NCBI GenBank assembly: GCA_963789565.1
Contig: CAWBKX010000002.1
Location: 1,054,001 to 1,118,000, forward strand
Source: CALAGB01 sp963789565
GTDB lineage: Bacteria > Chloroflexota > Chloroflexia > Thermomicrobiales > Thermomicrobiaceae
Direction: 5' to 3'
Length of the DNA: 64,000 nucleotides
A program made the translations under genes and the position numbers. Positions 27,521 to 35,244 of this stretch are shown piece by piece (position 1 is the first letter of the stretch; each line of letters begins with the position of its first letter). A model generated the notes under the pieces. That model was not told where the DNA came from, searched no databases, and was given only the letters and a program-made list of their open reading frames with translations.

Positions 27521-28579
27521 TTGAACGATCACAGCAGGCAATTTCTTTTCGAGCTCTTGATGAGCGCCAGCCCCTCCGGCTTTGAGGAGCCCGCCGCCCG
27601 CATCTGGCGAGCCGAAGCCGAATCTTTCGCGGACGAAACGTCGGTCGACACGAACGGAAACAGCGTCGCGCGCCTTCGGGGGTCGGGCCCGAAGGTCGTG
27701 ATTGAGGGCCACATCGACGAAATCGGCCTGATGGTGACGCACGTCGACGGCGAAGGATTCGTCTGGTTCCGACCCATCGGTGGTTGGGACGATCAAGTTC
27801 TGACGGGGCAGCGCGTGCGCATCATGGCTGCGAACGGCCCCGTAACGGGTGTGATCGGCCGCAAACCAGCGCATCTGCTCAGCGCCGACGACCGCGGCAA
27901 GGCCAGCCGCATCAAAGATCTGTGGATCGATATTGGGGCAACCTCCGGCGATCAGGCCAAAGAGCACATAGCGACCGGTGATCCGGTGGTCATCGAACAG
28001 CCGATCGTCGATCTCGGAAACAACCTCATTGCCGGTCGCGGCGTCGACAATAGGATGGGCGCGTGGGTAGCCCTCGAGACATTGCGCGCGCTCGCGGACC
28101 AGCGTCCCGCTGCCGACGTCTACGCGCTGGCGGCTGTGCAGGAAGAGATCACCTTCCTTGGAGCGCACACCAGCGCCTTTGCGCTGGAGCCGGACGTGGC
28201 CATCGTTCTCGACGTCACCCACGCCACCGACCACCCCGATTCGGATAAGCGAGGACAGGGAGAGATCAAGATCGGCGGCGGTCCGGTTCTGGCCCGCGGG
28301 TCGGCAGTCAATCCGGTCGTTTACCAGCGACTGGCCGAGTTGGCACGACGAAACGAAATCCCATTCGCCGTCGACGCCACACCGCGTAGTACTGGTACCG
28401 ACGCGGATGCCATCGCACCGGCGAGAGGCGGCGTCCCCACCGGCGTGGTGTCGGTCCCTAACCGTTACATGCATTCACCGAATGAGGTCATCAGCCTCGA
28501 CGATCTCGACGCCGCGGTGCGCTTGATCGCGCTCTTCGTACGCGACCTAGAGACCGGATCAGATTTCACACGTCGCTGA
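27521..28579 (+). CDS. M42 family metallo-aminopeptidase
   Basis: 352 residues. Two-metal site residues are visible: His in EGHIDEIGLM, Asp in GVDNRMG, the Glu pair in VQEEITFLGA, Asp in LDVTHATD, and His in NRYMHSPNEV. This is the tetrahedral aminopeptidase/glutamyl aminopeptidase family, also annotated FrvX or endoglucanase. It is expected to trim peptides in the cytoplasm. The TTG start follows GGGAGGGTC. It probably shares a transcript with the dehydrogenase gene upstream. Confidence 0.92.
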   Translation: MNDHSRQFLFELLMSASPSGFEEPAARIWRAEAESFADETSVDTNGNSVARLRGSGPKVVIEGHIDEIGLMVTHVDGEGFVWFRPIGGWDDQVLTGQRVRIMAANGPVTGVIGRKPAHLLSADDRGKASRIKDLWIDIGATSGDQAKEHIATGDPVVIEQPIVDLGNNLIAGRGVDNRMGAWVALETLRALADQRPAADVYALAAVQEEITFLGAHTSAFALEPDVAIVLDVTHATDHPDSDKRGQGEIKIGGGPVLARGSAVNPVVYQRLAELARRNEIPFAVDATPRSTGTDADAIAPARGGVPTGVVSVPNRYMHSPNEVISLDDLDAAVRLIALFVRDLETGSDFTRR

Positions 28580-28646
28580 GTCGAAGGTCAATATGAGTCA
28601 ATTCAAGTACGTACGCGGGCAGAGAAAGCGAGATTAGAACTCATTC

Positions 28647-28675
28647 TTGACCGATGCGGGGCACCGATGTACGAT
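28647..28675 (+). promoter_or_regulatory. Promoter of the Rrf2-cysteine desulfurase operon
   Basis: TTGACC (28647-28652), 17 bases, TACGAT (28670-28675). The promoter lies inside the long inverted repeat at 28649-28704, which suggests regulation at this site. Confidence 0.8.
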
Positions 28676-28704
28676 TATCGATACCATCGATGCCCCGATC
28701 GGTC
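28649..28704 (+). promoter_or_regulatory. Long inverted repeat over the Rrf2 promoter
   Basis: GACCGATGCGGGGCA (28649-28663) and TGCCCCGATCGGTC (28691-28704) are complementary with a single extra base. Between them, ATCGAT occurs twice around a three-base gap (28679-28693). The arms cover part of the -35, the spacer and the region just past the -10. It is a likely autoregulatory operator; the binder is inferred to be the Rrf2 protein encoded 19 bases later. Confidence 0.6.
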
Positions 28705-28722
28705 GCGAGAGGTCCGCACCGA

Positions 28723-29163
28723 ATGAAAGTTTCCACTCGAGGTGAATACGGGATGCGCGCCATGGTCTCACTAGCACGCATGTACGGCCAGGGGCCGATG
28801 CCGCTCACGGCGGTTGCCACCGATTCCGCCGTTCCGCCCGCGTATCTGGAACAGCTACTCGGGCCACTTCGTCGTGCCGGGTTGATCACCACCACGCGTG
28901 GCGCGCATGGGGGCTACGAGCTTGCCCGCGCTCCCGAAGAGGTGATGGTCGGCGAGGTCTATCGCGTCATGGAAGGGCCAATCGCGCCCATGAGTTGCGT
29001 CACTGAAGATAGCGACGAGGATCTCTGCCCGATGATCGACGGTTGCGCTACCCGCGTCGTCTGGCTGAAGGTACGCGATTCCATCGCCGACGCGCTCGAC
29101 TCGACGACTCTTGCTGACCTCATCCGCCCTGCAGCTCGGCGGGCACCCCTCAGCGTCGGCTAG
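28723..29163 (+). CDS. Rrf2 family regulator with three-cysteine cluster motif
   Basis: 146 residues. The winged helix is standard for Rrf2: MKVSTRGEYGMRAMVSLA, then PPAYLEQLLGPLRRAGLI and GAHGGYELAR. Cys92, Cys102 and Cys108 (C-x9-C-x5-C) fall where IscR, NsrR and RirA carry iron-sulfur ligands, so it probably senses cluster status or redox/NO. It is followed by a cysteine desulfurase, which argues for an IscR-like role. ATG 28723 is chosen because the Rrf2 fold begins there and GAGGT lies upstream. Confidence 0.88.
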   Translation: MKVSTRGEYGMRAMVSLARMYGQGPMPLTAVATDSAVPPAYLEQLLGPLRRAGLITTTRGAHGGYELARAPEEVMVGEVYRVMEGPIAPMSCVTEDSDEDLCPMIDGCATRVVWLKVRDSIADALDSTTLADLIRPAARRAPLSVG

Positions 29164-29229
29164 CTTTGAGTCGGTGCACGTAGATTCCGATCAGGTTCCA
29201 ACGTCAACTCAGCGCTCAGGAGGACGTCC

Positions 29230-30402
29230 GTGAATCAAACGGACATCTATCTCGATCATGCCGCGACCACGCCGGTCGATCCATCGGTGCTGGCCGCCAT
29301 GCAGCCATTCTTCACACAGCGCTTCGGAAACGCATCGAGCATCTACGCCGCGGGTCGCGAGGCACGCGCCGGACTTGATTGGTCACGCGCCACGATTGCA
29401 TCGATCCTCGGCTGTCAAGCTCGTGAAATCGTCTTCACGAGTGGTGGGAGCGAAGCGGACAACCTCGCAATCAAGGGCGTCGCATGGTGGCATCGACTGC
29501 AGAATCGCGGAAACCACATCATCACCACGTCGATGGAACATCACGCCGTTCTTCACAGCGTGGAATACCTGCAAAAGTTCGGCTTCGAGGCCACGTTCGT
29601 TGGCCCCGATTCCAGTGGAATGATCCGGCCGGAAGATATCGCCGCCGCGATTCGCGATGACACCATACTTATCTCGGTCATGTATGCCAATAACGAGATC
29701 GGCACGATCCAGCCGGTCACTGAGATTGCTGCGATCGCCAGAGAACGCGGCATCGCTTTTCACAGCGACGCGGTGCAGGCGGTTGGAGAGCTCGATCTCG
29801 ACGTGACACGATTGAACGTCGACCTGCTGTCGGCGTCCGCCCACAAATTCTACGGGCCAAAAGGCCTGGGATTCCTCTACGTGCGTCGTCAAACCCCCAT
29901 CCTCTGGCAGCAGAGCGGCGGGGCACAAGAGAACAACCACCGGGCCGGAACCGAAAACGTCGCAGGCATCGTCGGAATGGCGACCGCCATGCGGCAGGCG
30001 TATGAGGAGCAAGAACGTCGAATCGCGCACGTCCGTGCGTTGCGTGATCGTCTCGTCGCCGGTGTCCGGGAGCGCATCCCGCACAGTCGCCTCAACGGCG
30101 ATCGCGACCTGCGGTTGGCGAACAACGCCAACTTCTCCTTCGACGGCGTCGAGGGCGAAACATTGCTGTTGAACCTGGACATGCACGGCATTGCGGCTTC
30201 CAGCGGATCGGCCTGCACGACGGGTTCGACCGAGCCCAGCCACGTACTCACCGCCATCGGCTTGTCTGAGAATCTCGTGAACGGCAGCATCCGCATGACG
30301 CTCGGGAAGGGAACGACGCAGGAAGACATCGATCGCACGCTCGACGTGATGACGCAATCGGTCGCACATCTGCGCGGACTTGCCGCGGCTCGGGTCGGCT
30401 AA
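29230..30402 (+). CDS. Cysteine desulfurase (NifS/IscS type)
   Basis: PLP enzyme that takes sulfur from cysteine for iron-sulfur clusters and tRNA thiolation. 390 residues. Schiff-base Lys206 lies in SASAHKFYGPKG. The catalytic Cys329 sits in SSGSACTTGSTEPSHVL, the long mobile loop of group I enzymes. The GTG start follows AGGAGG by seven bases. It is downstream of the Rrf2 regulator; no IscU-type scaffold or mnmA follows. Its last four bases overlap the end of scpB on the other strand. Confidence 0.95.
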   Translation: MNQTDIYLDHAATTPVDPSVLAAMQPFFTQRFGNASSIYAAGREARAGLDWSRATIASILGCQAREIVFTSGGSEADNLAIKGVAWWHRLQNRGNHIITTSMEHHAVLHSVEYLQKFGFEATFVGPDSSGMIRPEDIAAAIRDDTILISVMYANNEIGTIQPVTEIAAIARERGIAFHSDAVQAVGELDLDVTRLNVDLLSASAHKFYGPKGLGFLYVRRQTPILWQQSGGAQENNHRAGTENVAGIVGMATAMRQAYEEQERRIAHVRALRDRLVAGVRERIPHSRLNGDRDLRLANNANFSFDGVEGETLLLNLDMHGIAASSGSACTTGSTEPSHVLTAIGLSENLVNGSIRMTLGKGTTQEDIDRTLDVMTQSVAHLRGLAAARVG

Positions 30403-31022
30403 CCTTCCGCAGATTCCGACTCATCCACGCCTTCAATGACCAGGCGTTCTTCGATCATCTCCACCAGGTCGTCCGGCAAAGACGGCATCTCCGCCAATGA
30501 ACTCAATCCGAAGAGCCGCAAGAACTCCGGAGTCGTCGCATAGAGGTTCGGCGTGCCAACCGTAGGAAGCCGTCCGACCGGCTCGATCAACCCGCGCGCA
30601 AGGAGTGTCTGCAGCACCCCACTTGAATCGACGCCCCGCACCGACTCGATGTCTGCTCGTGTGACTGGTTGCCGATATGCGACCAGCGCGACGGTTTCGA
30701 GCGCCGCCTGCGACAGTCGGAAGGTCCGTTCCTGCCCCAGAAACTGGCGAATCAGCGTGGCGAGGTCTGGTGCCGTGCCAATTTGAACGTGATCCTTGTC
30801 GACCCACTGCAACGCCAGACCCAGCTCCGCAAGCTTCGCCGCAGTCTGCTCGAGCAGCGAGCGCGACTCCGCGATCGAGCAGCCAAGGTGGCGAGCGAGC
30901 GCGGTAAGTGCGACCGGCTCCGACGCAACGAAGAGCATGGCGCCAATGGCGCGAACCTGATCCTCAGGCGATAGAATCTGAAGGTTCGTCTGCACCACAT
31001 CAGTTGCGCGAATCTCAGTCAT
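30399..31022 (-). CDS. scpB: Segregation and condensation protein B
   Basis: Kleisin-interacting winged-helix protein of the SMC-ScpAB condensin. 207 residues. Core motifs: AIGAMLFVASEPV, LSQAALETVALVAYRQPVTRADIESVRGVDSS, and LPTVGTPNLYATTPEFLRLFGL. ATG 31022 lies eight bases inside the scpA end. The stop (TAG) overlaps the stop of the convergent desulfurase gene. Confidence 0.95.
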   Translation of the reverse strand: MTEIRATDVVQTNLQILSPEDQVRAIGAMLFVASEPVALTALARHLGCSIAESRSLLEQTAAKLAELGLALQWVDKDHVQIGTAPDLATLIRQFLGQERTFRLSQAALETVALVAYRQPVTRADIESVRGVDSSGVLQTLLARGLIEPVGRLPTVGTPNLYATTPEFLRLFGLSSLAEMPSLPDDLVEMIEERLVIEGVDESESAEG

Positions 31023-31755
31023 CGGCTGACTCCACGGAGCCCAGCCGCTCGATCTCGATTTCGCCAAACAGTCCGGATTGTGACGCCTCGACCAACCGCT
31101 GCCTCAACAAGGCAAGAAGAGCAATAAACGCCACCGCATGCTCCGTGCGATCCGCAGAACGACCCACAAGAGCCGAGAAGCGGGCACGTCCACGTCCGAG
31201 TCGAGAAAGCAGGCGGTGCGTCATCGCCTTGAGGCTTATTACCGGCATCGGCGTGTACGGTTCCGGTTGCAGCGGCTCTCGCGCCAGGCAGCGTCGAAGC
31301 GCGTTGACCATGGTGTGGACGGGAGTGCGCGCCGGTACCTCAATGGGAGGCATCTCGGGCAGTGGCGCTATCCGTGCCCACGACTGGATGCCCTGGCGCT
31401 CTCGCTGACGCAGGTCCTCGGCACCGAGCTTGATCTGCTGGTACTCCTTCAGGCGCTCCACCAGGTCGTCACTCTCCTCTTCATCGTCGACGGGCTCGGG
31501 TCGCGGTAGAAGAGAACGCGATTTCAACAGCAACAATCTCGCGGCGATGGTCATGAACTCGGCCAAAATGTCGGACGACGCGTTCACCAGCCCGGTGGTG
31601 AATGCGATGAACTGCTCTGTGACCGCCACTAAGGAGACGTCAGTAATAGCGAGCTGATTCCGCTCGATCATGCTCAGCAGCACATCGAGGGGACCCTCAT
31701 ACGTGGGGAGTCGAAGCTGATAGCCGTTCAGCAGGTCAGCCGAACGATCGTTCAT
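31015..31755 (-). CDS. scpA: Segregation and condensation protein A
   Basis: Kleisin subunit of bacterial condensin. About 246 residues. The N-terminal LRLPTYEGPLDVLLSMIERNQ and ITDVSLVAVTEQFIAF are diagnostic, followed by FMTIAARLLLLKSRSLLPR. The C-terminal winged helix ends HAVAFIALLALLRQRLVEA. ATG 31755 overlaps the stop of the HD-domain gene by one base; a TTG one codon earlier is an alternative. The order HD protein-scpA-scpB on one transcript is likely. Confidence 0.95.
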   Translation of the reverse strand: MNDRSADLLNGYQLRLPTYEGPLDVLLSMIERNQLAITDVSLVAVTEQFIAFTTGLVNASSDILAEFMTIAARLLLLKSRSLLPRPEPVDDEEESDDLVERLKEYQQIKLGAEDLRQRERQGIQSWARIAPLPEMPPIEVPARTPVHTMVNALRRCLAREPLQPEPYTPMPVISLKAMTHRLLSRLGRGRARFSALVGRSADRTEHAVAFIALLALLRQRLVEASQSGLFGEIEIERLGSVESADD

Positions 31756-32303
31756 CAAAGTTCTCCGTCATCGGCGCGCCGTAATTGCCTGAGTGACTCG
31801 TCCTGCGCGGGATCGTCGTGATGATGCGCGATGATCCAGCATACGCGATCGCTGCAACCCGCCGTTCGGGCGAGCTCAGCGCCCCGCTTCGCATGATTTA
31901 CGGTGAGCTCGAGCGCGCGACGCCAACCCGCCCCCGTCGGACTGGAGAGCCTGCGCGACATCCCCGCGTTCGCAGCGTCGAGCAAGACTGCCAAAGTCCG
32001 ATCGACAAGCCCCACGCGCACGCCGTCCCCGGCTTTTCCGACGTCATGGAGCAACGCCGCAGTCAGAAGCTCTTCGTCGCGACAACCGGCGCACACCAAT
32101 CGATCGTGGACGTCAAGATGATGCGCGCGATCGGCCAGCGAGAGTCCGTCAACCAGACGAGCCTCTTCAGGCCGCAGCAAGGATTGTAGACGACAATCGA
32201 TCGACTCGGCGTCTCGAGGGCGCAAGTAGTTGAGACCCTGGGCTATGCGATACCTGATGCGTGCCAGACGTCGTCGGCGCTCCGGTTCCACGGCAAGCGG
32301 CAC
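31755..32303 (-). CDS. HD-domain phosphohydrolase-like protein
   Basis: About 182 residues. A basic N-terminus (VEPERRRRLARIRYRIAQGL) precedes an HD domain. Metal residues appear in DRAHHLDVHDRL, LLTAALLHDVGKAG (His-Asp), NHAKRGAEL and IIAHHHDD. Substrate is unknown. The frame is open another 440 bases upstream, but there it runs inside the M50 gene on the same strand and has no resemblance to a protein. GTG 32303 (or GTG 32291) is therefore chosen; neither has a strong ribosome site, so the start is uncertain. Confidence 0.75.
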   Translation of the reverse strand: MPLAVEPERRRRLARIRYRIAQGLNYLRPRDAESIDCRLQSLLRPEEARLVDGLSLADRAHHLDVHDRLVCAGCRDEELLTAALLHDVGKAGDGVRVGLVDRTLAVLLDAANAGMSRRLSSPTGAGWRRALELTVNHAKRGAELARTAGCSDRVCWIIAHHHDDPAQDESLRQLRRADDGEL

Positions 32304-32311
32304 GGAGGCGT

Positions 32312-32968
32312 CTACGCGGCCGGCAGGCTCATATGGCCAATGATGGCGTGCTGCAGGACGTTGTAGACGGGCGCGTACATGGCGTTGAGGATGCTTCCGC
32401 CAAGACTTCCGAACAGGATCAGCGCCAGCAGAATGAAGACGCCATATTGCTCCAACGGAGCGAGATACGGATGCCAGAAATCGGGAAGGATTCCGGTCAG
32501 GATCTTCGAACCATCCAGTGGCGGAATAGGGATCATATTGAACGCAGCCAGCAAGATGTTGATCACCACAATCTGCCGCAAGAATACGTAGGCCGCGGAA
32601 CCTGACTGGATGTGACCGAACCTCAATGGGATCACGAAGATGGCTGCCAGAACTACGTTCGAAACTGGCCCGGCGAGCGCGGTGACACCCATGCCGCGAG
32701 TTCGTCCTCGCAGGCGTGAGGGAACAATGGGAACAGGTCGGCCCCATCCGATCCCAAACCCGCCGATCACCAGGAACAAGATGCCAATCGACCCAACCGG
32801 ATCGAGGTGCGAGAGCGGGTTTAAGGTGACTCGTCCCTGGCGCTGGGCGGTGTCATCGCCCAGCATCAAGGCCGACCATGCGTGGCTGAATTCGTGAACG
32901 GTGATACCGAGCACAAATGCAACCAGCGTCGCGATGATGTACCTCGGATTGATTGGACTAAGCTCCAC
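32312..32968 (-). CDS. Site-2 protease family membrane metalloprotease (M50)
   Basis: 218 residues, five to six hydrophobic segments. The zinc motif HEFSH (residues about 25-29) lies in the first membrane helix. The third ligand lies in NMIPIPPLDGSKIL, the NPxPPLDG-like motif of family M50. This short type lacks a PDZ domain. It may cut membrane-bound anti-sigma factors or peptides; no such target is adjacent. GTG start with weak ribosome site; it begins 21 bases after the oppF-like gene ends. Confidence 0.9.
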   Translation of the reverse strand: MELSPINPRYIIATLVAFVLGITVHEFSHAWSALMLGDDTAQRQGRVTLNPLSHLDPVGSIGILFLVIGGFGIGWGRPVPIVPSRLRGRTRGMGVTALAGPVSNVVLAAIFVIPLRFGHIQSGSAAYVFLRQIVVINILLAAFNMIPIPPLDGSKILTGILPDFWHPYLAPLEQYGVFILLALILFGSLGGSILNAMYAPVYNVLQHAIIGHMSLPAA

Positions 32969-32989
32969 GACGCTGGTTACTCGTTTCCG

Positions 32990-34021
32990 TTATGCTCCGG
33001 AATTCGGATACAGGTGGCACGCCACATAGTGGCCGCCGCCCTGATCGACGAATTGCGGCTCGATCTGCTTGCAAACTTCCATGGCGTACGGGCATCGGGT
33101 ATGGAAGTGACACCCAGACGGCGGGTTGATCGGGCTCGGCACGTCACCCGTGAGAATGATGCGCTCGCGCTTCTTCTCGATGATCGGGTCCGGCACCGGA
33201 ACGGCCGACAACAGCGCTTTGGTGTAGGGATGCAGCGGATCGTCGTAGATCGAAGTGCGGTCCGCCAGCTCCACCATCTTGCCAAGGTACATCACCGCCA
33301 CACGGTCGGAGATGTGCCGCACGACGCTGAGGTCGTGAGCGATGAAGAGATAGGTCAGACCGAACTGCGCCTGCAGCTCCTCGAGGAGGTTGATGATCTG
33401 CGCCTGAATCGAAACGTCGAGGGCCGAAACCGGCTCGTCCGCCACGATGAAGTCAGGGTCGGCTGCCAACGCACGGGCAACACCGATGCGCTGACGCTGA
33501 CCACCCGAGAACTCGTGCGGGTAGCGGTTGGCGAAGTAGGGATTCAGACCGACTGTTTGCAGCAGCTCCTGGACGCGCTCGTTGCGCTTGCCTTTCGGCA
33601 CCAGGTTGTGGATCTGCATCGGCTCGCTGATGATGCTCCCGACGGTCATACGCGGGTTCAGCGAAGCGTATGGGTCCTGGAAGATCATCTGCAGGTGACG
33701 GCGCATCTTGCGCATCTCGCCACCGTCGAGTTTGGTGAGGTCCTTGCCGCCAAAGCGGACGGAGCCAGCCGTCGGCTTGTAGAGCTGCAGGATCGCTCGA
33801 CCCGTTGTGCTCTTGCCACAACCAGATTCGCCCACGAGACCGAGCGTCTCGCCCTTGAGAACGTTGAACGTGAGGCCGTCGACGGCCTGAACCGCTCCGA
33901 CCTTTCGTTGAAAGAGGATCCCCTGTGTCAGGGGAAAGTGCATGTAGAGGTCGTCGACCTCGAGCAGCACATCTCTTCCATCACTGCCTTGGGATTTTTC
34001 TGCCGTCATCTCAGTCGCCAT
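32990..34021 (-). CDS. Oligopeptide/dipeptide ABC transporter ATPase (OppF/DppF-like)
   Basis: 343 residues. Walker A GLVGESGCGKST, Q-loop MIFQDPYASLNP, signature EFSGGQRQRIGVARAL, Walker B DFIVADEPVSALDV, and switch His in IAHDLSVV. The C-terminal cysteine motif GCHFHTRCPYAMEVC is the oligopeptide-ATPase extension that can bind an iron-sulfur cluster. It follows the OppD-like ATPase by three bases. No permease genes are nearby. Confidence 0.95.
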   Translation of the reverse strand: MATEMTAEKSQGSDGRDVLLEVDDLYMHFPLTQGILFQRKVGAVQAVDGLTFNVLKGETLGLVGESGCGKSTTGRAILQLYKPTAGSVRFGGKDLTKLDGGEMRKMRRHLQMIFQDPYASLNPRMTVGSIISEPMQIHNLVPKGKRNERVQELLQTVGLNPYFANRYPHEFSGGQRQRIGVARALAADPDFIVADEPVSALDVSIQAQIINLLEELQAQFGLTYLFIAHDLSVVRHISDRVAVMYLGKMVELADRTSIYDDPLHPYTKALLSAVPVPDPIIEKKRERIILTGDVPSPINPPSGCHFHTRCPYAMEVCKQIEPQFVDQGGGHYVACHLYPNSGA

Positions 34022-34024
34022 CGC

Positions 34025-35020
34025 TTAGCCTTCCGGAGTCTCTTTAGAGACCTCGTCCCAGAACCAACACGCCGAGCGGTGAACATCGTTCACCTCGAGG
34101 AGCGGGGGATTTTGTTGTTCACACTTCTCGCGCGCATAGTCGCAGCGTGGCAAGAACGGGCACATGTCAGGAAGATCGATCAGGTCCGGCGGAAGACCGC
34201 GGATCGGATTGAGCTTCGTCTTCGCCGCTGCGTCCAAACGCGGGATCGAGTTGAGCAACCCGACCGTGTATGGGTGGCGCGGATTGGCGAAGAGTTCCTC
34301 AGTGGGAGCCGTCTCCACCACATGCCCGGCGTACATGACCTGAATACGGTCAGTCATGCCCGCCACGACACCAAGGTCGTGCGTGATCATCATGAGCGCC
34401 GTGTTGTGCTCCTGCTGGAGGATCCGCATGAGGTCGAGAATCTGAGCTTGAATCGTGACGTCGAGCGCCGTGGTGGGCTCGTCCGCGATCAGGAGCGACG
34501 GGTTACACGAGAGCGCCATTGCGATCATCACGCGCTGGCGCATACCGCCGGAGAACTGATGCGGATACTGGTCGATGCGCTCTTCGGAGTTCGGGATACC
34601 GACCATCTTCAGAAGTTCGATGGACCGGGATCGTGCCTGCCCTTTGCTCATGCCGAGGTGCAGTTCGAGCGCCTCGCTGATTTGACGGTTGATCGTGAGC
34701 ACCGGATTGAGTGACGTCATCGGGTCCTGGAAGATCATCGCGATCTTGTTCCCGCGAATCGAGCGAACTTCCTCGTCGCTCATCTTCATGACGTCTTCGC
34801 CATCGAACATGATCTGTCCGCTGACGATTTTCCCGGGGGGACTCGGGATCAATCGCATCACCGACATCGCCGTGATGCTTTTGCCGCAGCCGGACTCTCC
34901 CACAACGCCAAGCGTCTCGCCAGGCATTAGATGGAAGGATACGTCGTCGACTGCCTTCACCACCCCGTCCTGCGTGAAGAACTGAGTTCTCAAGTTCTTC
35001 ACGTCAAGTAATGGTTCCAT
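34025..35020 (-). CDS. Oligopeptide/dipeptide ABC transporter ATPase (OppD/DppD-like)
   Basis: 331 residues. Walker A GVVGESGCGKSI, Q-loop MIFQDPMTSLNP, signature QFSGGMRQRVMIAMAL, Walker B SLLIADEPTTALDV, and MITHDLGVVAGM. The C-terminal CPFLPRCDYAREKC is the family extension. It forms the usual ATPase pair with the following gene. A good promoter lies about 160 bases upstream, so the two ATPases can be transcribed without the binding-protein gene. Confidence 0.95.
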   Translation of the reverse strand: MEPLLDVKNLRTQFFTQDGVVKAVDDVSFHLMPGETLGVVGESGCGKSITAMSVMRLIPSPPGKIVSGQIMFDGEDVMKMSDEEVRSIRGNKIAMIFQDPMTSLNPVLTINRQISEALELHLGMSKGQARSRSIELLKMVGIPNSEERIDQYPHQFSGGMRQRVMIAMALSCNPSLLIADEPTTALDVTIQAQILDLMRILQQEHNTALMMITHDLGVVAGMTDRIQVMYAGHVVETAPTEELFANPRHPYTVGLLNSIPRLDAAAKTKLNPIRGLPPDLIDLPDMCPFLPRCDYAREKCEQQNPPLLEVNDVHRSACWFWDEVSKETPEG

Positions 35021-35082
35021 CGCCTCTCCTTCGCGTCCCTACCTAGCGCCTCGCCCCGAGAGGTCGGCCACACCAGAACATA

Positions 35083-35102
35083 CTCGAGACTCACATCTCG
35101 AG
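35083..35102. repeat. Short inverted repeat between oppD and the binding-protein gene
   Basis: CTCGAGA (35083-35089) and TCTCGAG (35096-35102) are exact complements across six bases, in the leader between the oppD promoter and the oppD start. It may be an operator or leader hairpin. Confidence 0.45.
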
Positions 35103-35177
35103 ACGTACAACACGCAGTGCGCAACCGCACCGATCATGCGGCAATCAGGTGGAATACGCCTGTTCAGCGTCTGGCGC

Positions 35178-35207
35178 AGTGTAGCATGAAGCCTGATTAC
35201 TGGTCAA
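35178..35207 (-). promoter_or_regulatory. Promoter of the oppDF-like pair
   Basis: On the minus strand TTGACC (35207-35202), 18 bases, TACACT (35183-35178): the same hexamers and spacing as the promoter of the PIN-TRAM/isp block. Confidence 0.75.
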
Positions 35208-35244
35208 ACGCATCTGAACGCCGCTTTCGGTCCAACCCGATCGC

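Noticed and set aside
27485..28474. Minus-strand open frame of 329 codons
   Set aside because: It is antisense to the M42 peptidase, whose metal ligands are all present.
29383..30369. Minus-strand open frame of 328 codons
   Set aside because: It is antisense to the cysteine desulfurase; no ribosome site or domain is seen.
32304..32747. N-terminal extension of the HD-domain gene
   Set aside because: The 148 extra codons overlap the M50 protease gene on the same strand and have the composition of a shifted frame.
32882..34714. Plus-strand open frame of 610 codons
   Set aside because: It lies antisense to the two peptide-ABC ATPase genes, which have complete Walker and signature motifs. Its translation is rich in Arg, His, Val and Asp with no domain, a usual shadow in high-GC DNA.
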